Part shown: positions 15,725 to 24,946 of the stretch, in pieces
How the letters are laid out: every line of letters starts with the position of its first letter
How positions within the stretch are numbered: the first letter of the stretch is position 1
IMG/VR virus record: IMGVR_UViG_3300037189_005515
Coordinates: 1-29,326 of that record
Source: a virus
Length of the DNA stretch: 29,326 nt
Reading direction: 5' to 3' (one strand)
Made by a program: the position numbers and the translations under genes
The notes under the pieces: model-generated
What the model was told of the DNA's origin: nothing
Databases searched by the model: none
The model's input: only the letters and a program-made list of their open reading frames with translations

Positions 15725-16263
15725 TATACCTCTTTAAGTGTCATAGACACATCCCATAAATCATACCTACCTGTGACTACTGTACCGCCGCCATAATATC
15801 TTTTATTAACCGTAATAGAAAATGAATCTATATAGAAGTTTACAGATGTACTATTTGTGGGTGATGCTGTTGGCATTGTAGTTACGGAACCTCCTGCTGC
15901 TGGATTAATAACTAAACCGCCAGAAGATGCTGTTCCTGATCCTGCTAAATCAGCAAATATATACCCTGTAAGGGTAGTATTATAATTATTATTATAGAAT
16001 AATTGCAAGTCTTTTGCCCCTGCCCCATAATCTACCGTAATAGATGATGATGAAGGTAAATTTGACCATGATAACGATAGGCTTCTTTTACCGGCAACAA
16101 CAAATTTTCTAGTATCTCCATTAGCCATCTGTACGGATTTTTCATACCTATCAAAGCCTAACTGGAATGGGGCGCGGGAATGATCAGAAAGCATAAAATA
16201 ATTACTTGCTGTTGAAGGATAGTATCCTTTCAATATTATAGCCGGGGCCAATTGAAATGCCAT
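15724..16263 (-). CDS. Distal tail-like minor tail protein
   Basis: The 179-residue product follows the tape measure gene directly, the usual place for the distal tail protein (Dit), and precedes the hub. Residues 15-70 (FMLSDHSRAPFQ, then DTRKFVVAGKRSLSLSW) form a beta-rich start like a tail-tube or Dit belt domain; residues 130-179 are again beta-rich and end in SMTLKEV. A Gly/Ala/Ser-rich central loop is present. It starts in a TAATG overlap with the tape measure gene stop. Identification rests mainly on position and size, so it may be another minor tail protein. Confidence 0.55.
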   Translation of the reverse strand: MAFQLAPAIILKGYYPSTASNYFMLSDHSRAPFQLGFDRYEKSVQMANGDTRKFVVAGKRSLSLSWSNLPSSSSITVDYGAGAKDLQLFYNNNYNTTLTGYIFADLAGSGTASSGGLVINPAAGGSVTTMPTASPTNSTSVNFYIDSFSITVNKRYYGGGTVVTGRYDLWDVSMTLKEV

Positions 16264-19200
16264 TACATCACCCTATTAGTTCTAATCTGTCTCGTCATTG
16301 TTGCATTAATCTTGTTAATAACAATATCAGCAATTTGTTCAGGAGATTTATTTGCACCATTAATATGGATATGATTAGTAATATCTCCCATACCCATTTT
16401 ACCATCTGCAATTGATTCTAGCAAGGGAGTCAACTTATCAGTTAATTCTCTAGTTACTACTGTTTCACCAGTTTGTAGTAAAGCAGCAACTTCACCAGTT
16501 TTAGAATACCCAACCTTAGTTCCATCATGATATTTTGGAAGAACCATTCCACCCATTCCATAGGCACTAGTTATATTTCTTGCCATTGGAGAGAAATCTG
16601 AGGTTGCTTTTAATGTTCCTGTAGCAGCAGAAAAAGGAATTTGTCCAGCGGCTCTGGGTGCCCTAGGCGCAGGATTTGCAGTAGTTCCTGCACGACTAGG
16701 TGTTGGTGGTTGTGTTGGTCTTGGTCGTGGGGCAGGTGCTGGAGTAGGAGTTGAGGTTACTGTATTTGCAAGCCTTCGTGCCTGCAAAAATCCCCAGTCT
16801 CCCACACCAGTACCATTTGGCCCATAAATATTTGAAATATTTACTCCACGGCCTCCGCTTGACTGTAATATTCTTCCTCCACCATAATAAAATGCAACGT
16901 GATTTGGATCATGAACGCCGCGACTATCTTGAGGACCATTAGCAGTTCTCCAGAATACTAAATCTCCCGGTTTCATTTTTGAACTACGATAATCTTTTGT
17001 TACAAGACTACCAAATTGCATCTGAGTTGGAGAAAATGATTCTAAATCCATTCCTATTTCTTTTAGAACAGCATGAGTAAAATTAGAACATCCAAATCCT
17101 TTTTTAAAGGCTTCATTAAAAGTAAAAGCCAAATCGCTATACCCACCCTGTGAATCTTTATGTGCATAGTCAATTTGACCAGCATAATTACTAGCCCACT
17201 TCATTAATGCTGGAAAATCACGGTTGCCACCTCTATATTTTACATATGAATGCCATGGACCCGGTGGATAGGATGATGAAGAACCAGAACCAGTAGTAGA
17301 ACTACCACCATTAGAGCCACCACTACTAGCACCACTGGAACCAAGACGGGACATTAATAATTTAGCAATTGATGGATATGCTCCAGACGCAGGATGTTTA
17401 CCCATATTAGACCAAGATGTTCTGTTCCCATTATCATCAACAATCCAACTTGGATGAGATTTTATTAATCCAGCAACATCAACAATATGCATATTTGAAT
17501 GTCTTGAATTTACTGCTGCAATAGTTGAATTATATTTTTGAGCCTTATTCCAAGCATTTGTATACCAATATACATCTCTGTCTGTTCCGGCAAGGCTCAT
17601 AACTTTTTCTATTTCAGCATCAAACATCGACGCATTGAACCCGGCCTCAAAGTGTCCTGTGGGATAGGGGCCGGGACCATTAGTTCCAAGAGATACTGCT
17701 ATTTTATTAGGCCAATTCTTTATAGAAGAACCCCATTTAGAAATAGCCTGAGTAGGAGTTATACCACCCTGATAAGCCTTTCTAACAGGTCTTCCTGCAT
17801 AAGTATCTGTAAAGTATGGGTCGGTATCTCTCATTATAGAGTCACCCATCATTACTAATCCACCATTAGCATATTTCTTAGCATTAACAGCATCAAAGAA
17901 GCCGGTTCCATAATGACCAACCGCATCTGCTTGAATAACATATTCACCATTTGAAAGCATTGCAGGAATACGATCATCTTTAGGACCGCCCGGTCCAGAA
18001 ATTGGGCCTCCAGTTGCCCTTCCAGCGGGTGGAGTTGATCCAACAAGGCTTCTTACTTGATTAAATACTTCTTGATGAGCCTCTACTTGTTTTATAGAGC
18101 CATAGAAAGAAAACATAGCGCCACTGATTGCCTGATCAGATGTTAATGGTGTTTTACTATTTGTTAATCTATTTAAAGCATCTTGGACAATTATTGTAAG
18201 TCCAGTCTCGCTAATAATACCTTTAAGTGATTCAACAAGTGCGTTAAATTTTGCTGGGTCAAATGATCCCTTACTGGTCTTAGCCCAAAGATCGGCAATA
18301 TATTGATTTGCTTTATCTGCCGGTACACCCATAGCAACAAGTTGATCACGCAATTTAGCAATTAGACTATCTTTTAATGCTGATTCGGGAGTAGAGAAAT
18401 ATACAATTTTTAATTTATCCTGAATTTGCTGTAGAACTGTTTGTGCCTTGTCACCAGCAGCAGTTTGTTGATCTTCTTGCGCTTTTGCTGATTTTGCTGC
18501 TGCATCAGCCGATTGCTTAGCAGCATCAGATAACTGCTTAGCCCGATCTTCAGCCTTTCTTCTGGCCTCAAGTGCTTTAACTTCAGCATCTCGTACTCTT
18601 TCAATACGCTTCTTTTCTGCCTCAGCCGCAGTAATTTTCTTATCTTCAACAGCAGTAATTCTTTTTTCTTTATCATCAGCGGCTTTTTTATCTTGTTCAT
18701 TAGCCAATTGTTGACGTAATAAATCAGCACCAGCAAGATCACCAGAAGCCAAGGCTTCATTAATTTGTTTCTTAAGACCCATTTCAGTCAATAGGAAGTC
18801 ATTATTAGCCTGTTGTTCTTCTCTAAGTTTACGACGAGCGTCACGTTCTTTATTGATTTTATCAATAATTTTATCTTGTGCATCGGCAAGTTTATCATAT
18901 TTAGATTTTATTGCTTCGTCTTCTGCCTTACGCTTATCTTCTTGTGCGAACTGTGCTTGAAGTTCAGCAACTTTATCTGGCTGTGAAGAACCAGAATCTG
19001 TTGAACTACTAGAACTTGTTTTAGAATTACCTTTAATGTCTTCTGCAACTTTACTTGCAATATCAGATAGAGCAGCCTTATCTTGATATGTTCTAACAAT
19101 AAAGTCCATATATACTGGGTCTCTTGCAGCCTTTCTAAATGTATCAATATCTGTTATTACTCCACGCATCATCAAGGCTGACGCTCTAGAAATATTAGCA

Positions 19201-22200
19201 AATGATACATCTCCTTCTCTAGCAAGACCGTTCATTGCATCTGCAAGTTCTGGCGATACATTTTCACGAATATTTGAAACTAATGAATTGAATTGACCAG
19301 TCATCATCTGGCCCTGTTCCTTAGTCTGATTACTATATAATGCGTAATCGCCAAATACGCTTTTCATTGCATTGGCAAAATTTTCAATTGGCATAGTTTG
19401 ATATGCAGAAAGCATTGATTCTGTTAAATGATCATAGGATTCTGCCGTAATAGTTACAGCCTTAGATATATCAATATTATTTTGTACTAGTACGCCTTTG
19501 CTGGATGTGGCAGTAAGAAATTCTTTTGTTGATCGACCTTTAACATTATTAGCCGCAGCATTTGCCGCAGCAACTGCTGTTTGTAACTCAAGGGCGCGTT
19601 GTTGAAAAGCATCAAGTGGGTCTTTAAAAGATTTTTCATCTATTTTTAGATTGAATCCAACTGCAAGGTCTTTTCTTCCAGTTTTTAACAAAATGGCGGC
19701 TATATCTTCCTTGGCATTTTTTTCACCAAATCCGGCAATTATATCTGACTGGTATCTATCAATTAATAACTTAACTGCGGCTTTCGGATCAGCATTCTTT
19801 ATTTGTTCTAAGAAATTTTTCGTTCCTTCATCAGCCGCATTGCCATATGCCTCTGCAAGTTTATTTACACTATCAGTAGCCTCTTTTGTATTTTCTACAA
19901 GGCCAGCAATTGGATTCTGCAATTCATATACGCTTACTCCAAAATGCTCCGCTGCGACTGAACTTATTCTAAATGACTCTGTTGTAGCATCTCTAAATGC
20001 TACCCAATCACTATGAAGTTTATATAAAAATGCTCCTAGTCCTGCTAGTGCAGCAACTGCTGCTGTAGCCAATATTGCTGCTGTTGATAATCCAGATAGT
20101 AGAGGTGCCATAGACAATGCCATACCACCGTACATCATTGCATTATTACCCATAGACATACCAGCCATGCTAAGACCCATACCAGCCATACCAGCACCCA
20201 TTTGTACCCCTGTACCTTTCATGAACATGGCTGCTCTCATAGCAGCGCCCTTGAGTCCAAGCATTGCTCCAGATGTTTCAATTGCCGCGCCAGACGCGGC
20301 ATCAAGTGCTATGATAAGTCTTCCTCTAGAATCTAATAATTTAATTATTTGACTTCCATCGGCAAGATATTTTATGGATACATTTTCCATAGCCATTAAT
20401 TGTTGATTTGTTGCAGATTGAATCAATGTTCCTCTGATAGCGGCTTGTTCAGCCTCAGTCATATTTGCTGCACCCTTCATCTGGGCAGTTTTTGCTGCAA
20501 CTAAATCTGCTGCAATTGATAGTTCTGTAGCAGATATTTGTTGCTCTAAAGCAACACTTAACATAGAAGTAATTCCAGTTAATCTTGCTACTTCTGCTGC
20601 TGCTTTTTCAACAGCAACGGTGTCTACAGTTGTGGCACTTTCTAGTCTTGTTAATTTTGCCTGAGCAGAATTAAGTTTTGCTGTATATGAAGTATATGAT
20701 GCACTCAGGGCATCTCTTTTCATTTCTTCAACTTGAGAGCCGTTAATTCTAAGTGCAGTTTCTACATCGATTGCTGATATTAACATACCTTGAGAATCAA
20801 TAACTTGTATGAGCCTATTTCCAGCAGCATCAGTCAACGATTTGTATCTATTTCCTGAAGCCAGTTCCTCTTGAGTCATCATGGTACGAACAGCATTTTG
20901 TTCTTCTAAGGTTAATCCTTGTCTACGCAATGCAGTCATAACTCTTTTACGAGTAAGACTTTCTTCTCTAAGGGCTTGCTCATATCCTCCGAGAAGGGAT
21001 TCAACTTCATCTATTTTAAGATTTAATTCTTTAACATTTGTTGAAGCCTTAATCATACTTGCAGCATAATCGCTGATTGAACCTTCTAAAACTTTATTTT
21101 TAGAGTCTAAAGTTATTAATGTTTCTTTTCCATCTATAAGTGCAACAATGTATGCAGTCTTTCCATTAATAACGGCATTGCTTATTTCTACTTCTTTTCC
21201 AGTATATTCTTTAGTAGCAAGCACCCTCTGTTGTATAGACTCTATTTCCTGTTCTTTAGAAACAACATATCCAGAGTAAAATTTATTATTTGCTCCAGCG
21301 GCGGCAGCAGATTCCAACTTCAAACTAGCAAGAAGTTTTTTCTTTTCAGCAACAAGCAGTTTAGATATTGCTGCGTCATCAGTGACTGTTGGCCCAGTCA
21401 TAGTTGCTATTTGCGATGCATAATACTGGCCTCTAGTATCACTGAGCATTTTTTTCAATGGCTGTATTGTTCTACCCGGTCCTGCACTTCTAGTTCCTGC
21501 TGCCTGTGCTGACATTGTTGCCATCATTATTTGTCTTTGCACATCATCAGTTTCTGCCAAAAGTTTTATCATGAGAAGGTCTATTTCTTTTTCATACTTA
21601 TCCTTCCCGCCCAAAACTTGTTCTATGATTGGTTGTAACTGAGCGACGGCAGATGCTCTAGTTTTTGTACTTCTAGACCCAAGTCTGTCAACAATTTTAT
21701 TTAATTCTATTGCATCTTTTTCACTAAGAGTTTTGGCATGTTCAGCCAAAGCATTCATATTTACAAGGAATCTTACATGGTTATTTCTAAATGTTTCAAC
21801 GCTTGGATATAATTGGGCCATTATTTGACCATTTTGTGCTGCCAGCCTTGCTTGATTTGGGTCCATTCCAACTAGGGCCGCTTGCTCAAGGAAGATGGTA
21901 GACCTTTGTGTGACCGCCTGCGCTTCCGACATTCTAAGTGTCACCATGTTATGATATTGATTCAATGATGTTTGAAGTGCGGCTGCTTGACCAGTTGTGA
22001 ATATACCAGTTGTCGGAAAAAGTGTTGCGCCTCCCGGTCCCTTACCTATTAGGGCGGTTGCCTTTTTTAATTCAGCATTTTGCTCAAATGCCGGTTTTAA
22101 TAATGATGCATTTGGATATGCGTGTGTCCATTGGGCTGTTCCAGTTAGAGCAAGATTTCTACCGCTTTTTTGTGTTGCAAGGCTTGCAATAATTGCAGCA

Positions 22201-24224
22201 TTTGATGCTGCCATAGCGGCTGGACTAACATATGCACCAGTTCCACCCCACGGAGCAGCGGGAGAGGTTGGGCCTGCTCCTGCACCTCCCATACCGGCTG
22301 GTGGTCGTGCTACTCCAGATAAAGTGCCGGTTTTTGAAAGAGATATATATTCTTGTAATTCAAGATTCAATTTTGAGAGTGCCATTTTTACAATATCAAT
22401 TGATCCAGCCTCTTTAATCATTTTTTCACTAAATAGTTCAGCAGCATTTGCTGCCGCTAATGATTCAGCAGTGGCTACTTTTCCAAAACCTCTAAATCCA
22501 TTAGCAAGATTCTTAACAGTTACTAGACCTTTACCTAAGAATCCAAAGAAGTTTCCTAACAATCCGGCTGTCATTACTAAAGGACCAACTATTGCAGTTC
22601 CTAATCCTAAATATTTGACAAGGTTCAGTAGTTGTGGATTTTTATTTACAAAATTTGTTATTTTTGAAAAAAATTCCATTAAAGTTGTAAATATTTCTGT
22701 GAATTTTTCTCCAATTGGCACTAGCGACATGCGTAGTGATTCTATTGCTCTTTGATATCTACCACTTGCAGATTCAGTTACTTGTTTCATATTGGATGCT
22801 GCAAGTGCAGCAAGTTGTCCTGAACTAGCACCCATAAGTTCAAATACTCTAGCAGTTTGCGTACCCTTTGAATTTATATTGTCAAGTAGGGCAGCAATTC
22901 TTGCAAACTGGAACTTACCAAAAATTTGTTCAATTGCTCTTGCCCTAGATAATTTATCAAGTTTATTTAACTGTTCTGCTAGAAGTTTAAATGTTGCTAC
23001 TGGAGTACCGCCAGTTGCATTAACTAGTCCAACTAGATCAATTCCAAGTTCTTTTATTGATTTTTTAGTTTCTTTTGTGGGATTAATAAGTGAAGCCATA
23101 GATGATTTAATAGCATTAGCGGCTTCAGATGCAGGGATACCAGCCTCAGCCATTGCAGCCATCATAACTGCCAAATCTTTAACTGAGCCACCAAGTTCAT
23201 CAACAACTGGGGCGGCCCTAGGAATTGAGTCTGTAAGGTCTTGAAGACTTAGGCTTGACTGGTTTGATACACCGATCAGGAAGTCCATAGCCTGTGTTAA
23301 ATCCTGAGTACTCATTTTAAAAACATTTTGTAATGAAATGGTTGTTTTTACAGAATCTTGTTGACTAACTTCTCCAAGAATAGCAATCCTACTTGCTTCT
23401 TTTGTTGCCGCAAGTAATTTAGGCCCTTCTAAACCAGTAGCAGCAAGGTCGGCGGCGAATGCCGCAGTTTTATCAATAGACTGTCCCCATGCGCTTGCAA
23501 GTTCTGAAGAAAGTCCAGTAACATCTGATCTTATTTTTTTAAGCGTAGAATCAGAAGCAGGAACAAGACCCGTTCCATATACCTTTTGCATTCTAACAAG
23601 TTCTTTGTCAAATTGAAGAAATGTCTCAGAGGCTTGTTTCCCAAACATCATAATTGGTAGAGTCAAGCCTACACTTAGTTGGCGACCGGCCCATTGAGTA
23701 TTCTTACCCCATTTAATTAATTCATCTGCACCATTTCTAAGAGAAAGATTGTATAACTCCTGGTGTTTTTTGGCAATTGCAGTAGCATTAGCAATAGCAT
23801 TTATTTTTCTTGGAGTATCTACATAAACTCTACCTTGAGTAAATGGATCAGTTCTCATAATAGATTGGCTTAATCTAACCTGTTGCTCTGCTAGTTGCCT
23901 TAGAGAACCTTGAGTTGAGTTAGACCCACGCTTGACAACATCAAAATACTGTCCAAGTTTAAGGGTTTGATTCTGTAGAGATTGACCAAATTTTTCTGTT
24001 ACACCTTGAGTTTGAACAACACTTATATGAAATGCACCAGATGATTGAAATATTTTGTCATATTGAGCGGTCATTTGTTTCATACGAGACATTTGATCAT
24101 TACTCATACCAACACCCATAGAAGAGTTATTGATTTGTTCAACGCTTCTACGAACTTGGTCTAACTGTGTCTTTAATTGTGAAAAGTTTCCAGTTGCAAC
24201 AAAATTAAGTTCTACGCGACTCAT
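16263..24224 (-). CDS. Tape measure protein with SGNH esterase and NlpC/P60 peptidase domains
   Basis: This 2653-residue protein sets tail length. Residues 190-450 match TP901-type tape measure proteins. Hydrophobic stretches lie near 530-568 and 1343-1401, and a long charged coiled coil near 1748-1928. The C-terminal part holds two enzyme-like domains. An SGNH hydrolase resembling OatA-type esterases shows MGDSIM with S2129, LGTNG with N2182 and H2277, but no Asp three residues before that His. An NlpC/P60 domain shows GCSNF with C2379, NHVAFYYG with H2442 and Q2454 as the third residue. Both sit between two GG-P-I/IPA-LSNGEYV type tape measure motifs (2069-2125 and 2556-2590). They could open peptidoglycan at DNA entry. 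The start follows the chaperone stop by 6 bases with no clear ribosome binding site, so coupling is likely. Confidence 0.9.
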   Translation of the reverse strand: MSRVELNFVATGNFSQLKTQLDQVRRSVEQINNSSMGVGMSNDQMSRMKQMTAQYDKIFQSSGAFHISVVQTQGVTEKFGQSLQNQTLKLGQYFDVVKRGSNSTQGSLRQLAEQQVRLSQSIMRTDPFTQGRVYVDTPRKINAIANATAIAKKHQELYNLSLRNGADELIKWGKNTQWAGRQLSVGLTLPIMMFGKQASETFLQFDKELVRMQKVYGTGLVPASDSTLKKIRSDVTGLSSELASAWGQSIDKTAAFAADLAATGLEGPKLLAATKEASRIAILGEVSQQDSVKTTISLQNVFKMSTQDLTQAMDFLIGVSNQSSLSLQDLTDSIPRAAPVVDELGGSVKDLAVMMAAMAEAGIPASEAANAIKSSMASLINPTKETKKSIKELGIDLVGLVNATGGTPVATFKLLAEQLNKLDKLSRARAIEQIFGKFQFARIAALLDNINSKGTQTARVFELMGASSGQLAALAASNMKQVTESASGRYQRAIESLRMSLVPIGEKFTEIFTTLMEFFSKITNFVNKNPQLLNLVKYLGLGTAIVGPLVMTAGLLGNFFGFLGKGLVTVKNLANGFRGFGKVATAESLAAANAAELFSEKMIKEAGSIDIVKMALSKLNLELQEYISLSKTGTLSGVARPPAGMGGAGAGPTSPAAPWGGTGAYVSPAAMAASNAAIIASLATQKSGRNLALTGTAQWTHAYPNASLLKPAFEQNAELKKATALIGKGPGGATLFPTTGIFTTGQAAALQTSLNQYHNMVTLRMSEAQAVTQRSTIFLEQAALVGMDPNQARLAAQNGQIMAQLYPSVETFRNNHVRFLVNMNALAEHAKTLSEKDAIELNKIVDRLGSRSTKTRASAVAQLQPIIEQVLGGKDKYEKEIDLLMIKLLAETDDVQRQIMMATMSAQAAGTRSAGPGRTIQPLKKMLSDTRGQYYASQIATMTGPTVTDDAAISKLLVAEKKKLLASLKLESAAAAGANNKFYSGYVVSKEQEIESIQQRVLATKEYTGKEVEISNAVINGKTAYIVALIDGKETLITLDSKNKVLEGSISDYAASMIKASTNVKELNLKIDEVESLLGGYEQALREESLTRKRVMTALRRQGLTLEEQNAVRTMMTQEELASGNRYKSLTDAAGNRLIQVIDSQGMLISAIDVETALRINGSQVEEMKRDALSASYTSYTAKLNSAQAKLTRLESATTVDTVAVEKAAAEVARLTGITSMLSVALEQQISATELSIAADLVAAKTAQMKGAANMTEAEQAAIRGTLIQSATNQQLMAMENVSIKYLADGSQIIKLLDSRGRLIIALDAASGAAIETSGAMLGLKGAAMRAAMFMKGTGVQMGAGMAGMGLSMAGMSMGNNAMMYGGMALSMAPLLSGLSTAAILATAAVAALAGLGAFLYKLHSDWVAFRDATTESFRISSVAAEHFGVSVYELQNPIAGLVENTKEATDSVNKLAEAYGNAADEGTKNFLEQIKNADPKAAVKLLIDRYQSDIIAGFGEKNAKEDIAAILLKTGRKDLAVGFNLKIDEKSFKDPLDAFQQRALELQTAVAAANAAANNVKGRSTKEFLTATSSKGVLVQNNIDISKAVTITAESYDHLTESMLSAYQTMPIENFANAMKSVFGDYALYSNQTKEQGQMMTGQFNSLVSNIRENVSPELADAMNGLAREGDVSFANISRASALMMRGVITDIDTFRKAARDPVYMDFIVRTYQDKAALSDIASKVAEDIKGNSKTSSSSSTDSGSSQPDKVAELQAQFAQEDKRKAEDEAIKSKYDKLADAQDKIIDKINKERDARRKLREEQQANNDFLLTEMGLKKQINEALASGDLAGADLLRQQLANEQDKKAADDKEKRITAVEDKKITAAEAEKKRIERVRDAEVKALEARRKAEDRAKQLSDAAKQSADAAAKSAKAQEDQQTAAGDKAQTVLQQIQDKLKIVYFSTPESALKDSLIAKLRDQLVAMGVPADKANQYIADLWAKTSKGSFDPAKFNALVESLKGIISETGLTIIVQDALNRLTNSKTPLTSDQAISGAMFSFYGSIKQVEAHQEVFNQVRSLVGSTPPAGRATGGPISGPGGPKDDRIPAMLSNGEYVIQADAVGHYGTGFFDAVNAKKYANGGLVMMGDSIMRDTDPYFTDTYAGRPVRKAYQGGITPTQAISKWGSSIKNWPNKIAVSLGTNGPGPYPTGHFEAGFNASMFDAEIEKVMSLAGTDRDVYWYTNAWNKAQKYNSTIAAVNSRHSNMHIVDVAGLIKSHPSWIVDDNGNRTSWSNMGKHPASGAYPSIAKLLMSRLGSSGASSGGSNGGSSTTGSGSSSSYPPGPWHSYVKYRGGNRDFPALMKWASNYAGQIDYAHKDSQGGYSDLAFTFNEAFKKGFGCSNFTHAVLKEIGMDLESFSPTQMQFGSLVTKDYRSSKMKPGDLVFWRTANGPQDSRGVHDPNHVAFYYGGGRILQSSGGRGVNISNIYGPNGTGVGDWGFLQARRLANTVTSTPTPAPAPRPRPTQPPTPSRAGTTANPAPRAPRAAGQIPFSAATGTLKATSDFSPMARNITSAYGMGGMVLPKYHDGTKVGYSKTGEVAALLQTGETVVTRELTDKLTPLLESIADGKMGMGDITNHIHINGANKSPEQIADIVINKINATMTRQIRTNRVM

Positions 24225-24230
24225 ATAAGA

Positions 24231-24841
24231 TTACCCGCCAACTTTTTCATATCCAAGGCCCTGATCAATTCCAAACCCAACCTTTTCTGCTGCACTTCCA
24301 TTGAGAGATGTAATATCTCTTGTAACTGTTTCTTCGTCAAGGTCAACTCCTTGCATAGCAGCGAGGAACTTGTGGTGTCTATGCTCTTTATCTCGCATAG
24401 ATTCAACTGTAAGTATGAGTTCTTCAATTGTAAGTGATTCCTCAAGTTCATCATAATTTTTCCAATGACCAAGCAAAAATGCTTCTGACTCTAGGGAGGC
24501 TAAGTCTAGTTTGTCCCAACTAGAGCCGCCCCCAGTAGGTTTGGGTCATTAAGTTTAAGCCCTCCAGCCACTTCAAGAATTTTCATCATAGTAGGTACTT
24601 CAATAGACTCTTCAAAAATTTCTTTATCTTTTGCTAATTCTGGTTTAATTACTTCCATGCATACCATGCACGCTTCAATGAAAACATCCATTGCAGCAGT
24701 TTCATCTTCTATATCTGAATCATCTAGTTTTTTAATTACATCCATAAATTTTCTTAAATTTTTAATTGGTAATGGACGAACGTTAATAACATCACCGTTA
24801 GTCAATTGAATTTCTATTTGATCATATACTGTGGTTGCCAA
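24231..24841 (-). CDS. Tail assembly chaperone GT fusion, made by -1 frameshift
   Basis: Ribosomes reading gene G that slip by -1 at CCCAAAC (24545-24539) enter the T frame and end at 24231. The predicted fusion is 203 residues: 101 from the G frame and 102 from the T frame. The junction reads LNDPN then PTGGGSSWDKLDL, and the T part includes FLLGHWKNYDELEESLT and ends in VGG. Such G and GT proteins bind the tape measure and the tube subunit in lambda-like phages and occur at low GT to G ratio. The T frame has no good start of its own: the frame opens just before the slip site, and the only internal start is a TTG at 24476 without a ribosome binding site. It lies directly before the tape measure gene, as in other siphoviruses. 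Confidence 0.85.
24505..24524 (-). other. Hairpin downstream of the slip site, covering the G stop codon
   Basis: TCTAGTT pairs with AACTAGA around a 6-base loop, 14 bases after the slippery heptamer. The G stop codon TAG lies in the 3' arm. It may stimulate slippage, although the spacing is longer than the usual 5-9 bases. Confidence 0.4.
24506..24841 (-). CDS. Tail assembly chaperone G
   Basis: The 111-residue product is a tail assembly chaperone, made in most translation events. It is acidic and mostly helical after a beta start (YDQIEIQLTNGDVINVRPLPIKNLRKF), ending in LVGTN. It lies between the major tail protein and the tape measure gene, the invariant place of the G gene. The start is TTG at 24841, preceded by a perfect AGGAGG five bases upstream, which is a rare start with a strong site. 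A terminator and an extended -10 promoter precede it. The last part of the gene holds the -1 slip site that yields the GT fusion. Confidence 0.88.
   Translation of the reverse strand: MATTVYDQIEIQLTNGDVINVRPLPIKNLRKFMDVIKKLDDSDIEDETAAMDVFIEACMVCMEVIKPELAKDKEIFEESIEVPTMMKILEVAGGLKLNDPNLLGAALVGTN
24539..24545 (-). promoter_or_regulatory. Slippery heptamer C CCA AAC for -1 frameshifting
   Basis: The zero-frame codons are GAC CCA AAC. Both tRNAs can re-pair one base back on CCC and AAA, so this is a canonical X XXY YYZ site. The -1 frame has TGA and TAA immediately before it and is then open to 24231. The overlap of the two frames leaves little room for any other site. Confidence 0.8.
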
Positions 24842-24864
24842 GACTTCCTCCTAGTGTCATCTAA

Positions 24865-24873
24865 ATTATAGCA
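24865..24873 (-). promoter_or_regulatory. Extended -10 promoter for the tail chaperone and tape measure block
   Basis: TGC followed by a perfect TATAAT sits just after the major tail terminator. Transcription would begin near 24858, 17 bases before the TTG start and just before AGGAGG. No clear -35 is seen. Confidence 0.45.
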
Positions 24874-24886
24874 AAGTAGTGCATTA

Positions 24887-24923
24887 AAACATAAAAGAAA
24901 GCCCCCGCCTTTTGAGCGGGGAC
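24887..24923 (-). terminator. Rho-independent terminator after the major tail protein
   Basis: GTCCCCGC pairs with GCGGGGGC (8 bp including one G-T pair) around a 7-base loop and is followed on the minus strand by TTTCTTTTATGTTTT. It lies 24 bases past the major tail protein stop and would limit read-through to the chaperones and tape measure, which are needed in small amounts. Confidence 0.8.
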
Positions 24924-24946
24924 AATCTTTAAACTATTAAGTTATA

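Noticed and set aside
21997-22755. A 252-residue open frame on the plus strand inside the tape measure gene, with several shorter ones near it
   Set aside because: It is antisense to a firmly identified gene, has no ribosome binding site, and its composition follows the complementary codons.
24221-24472. An 83-residue minus-strand frame overlapping the T part of the chaperone
   Set aside because: It has unlikely composition, no binding site, and competes with the well-supported frameshift product in the same bases.
24231-24476. Independent translation of the T frame from TTG at 24476
   Set aside because: No ribosome binding site precedes it and the open T frame continues upstream to the slip site.
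24527-24536. A GGGGGCG run near the end of gene G as the slip site
   Set aside because: The A-site codon GCG would not re-pair on GGC after a -1 shift, while CCCAAAC just upstream satisfies both codons.
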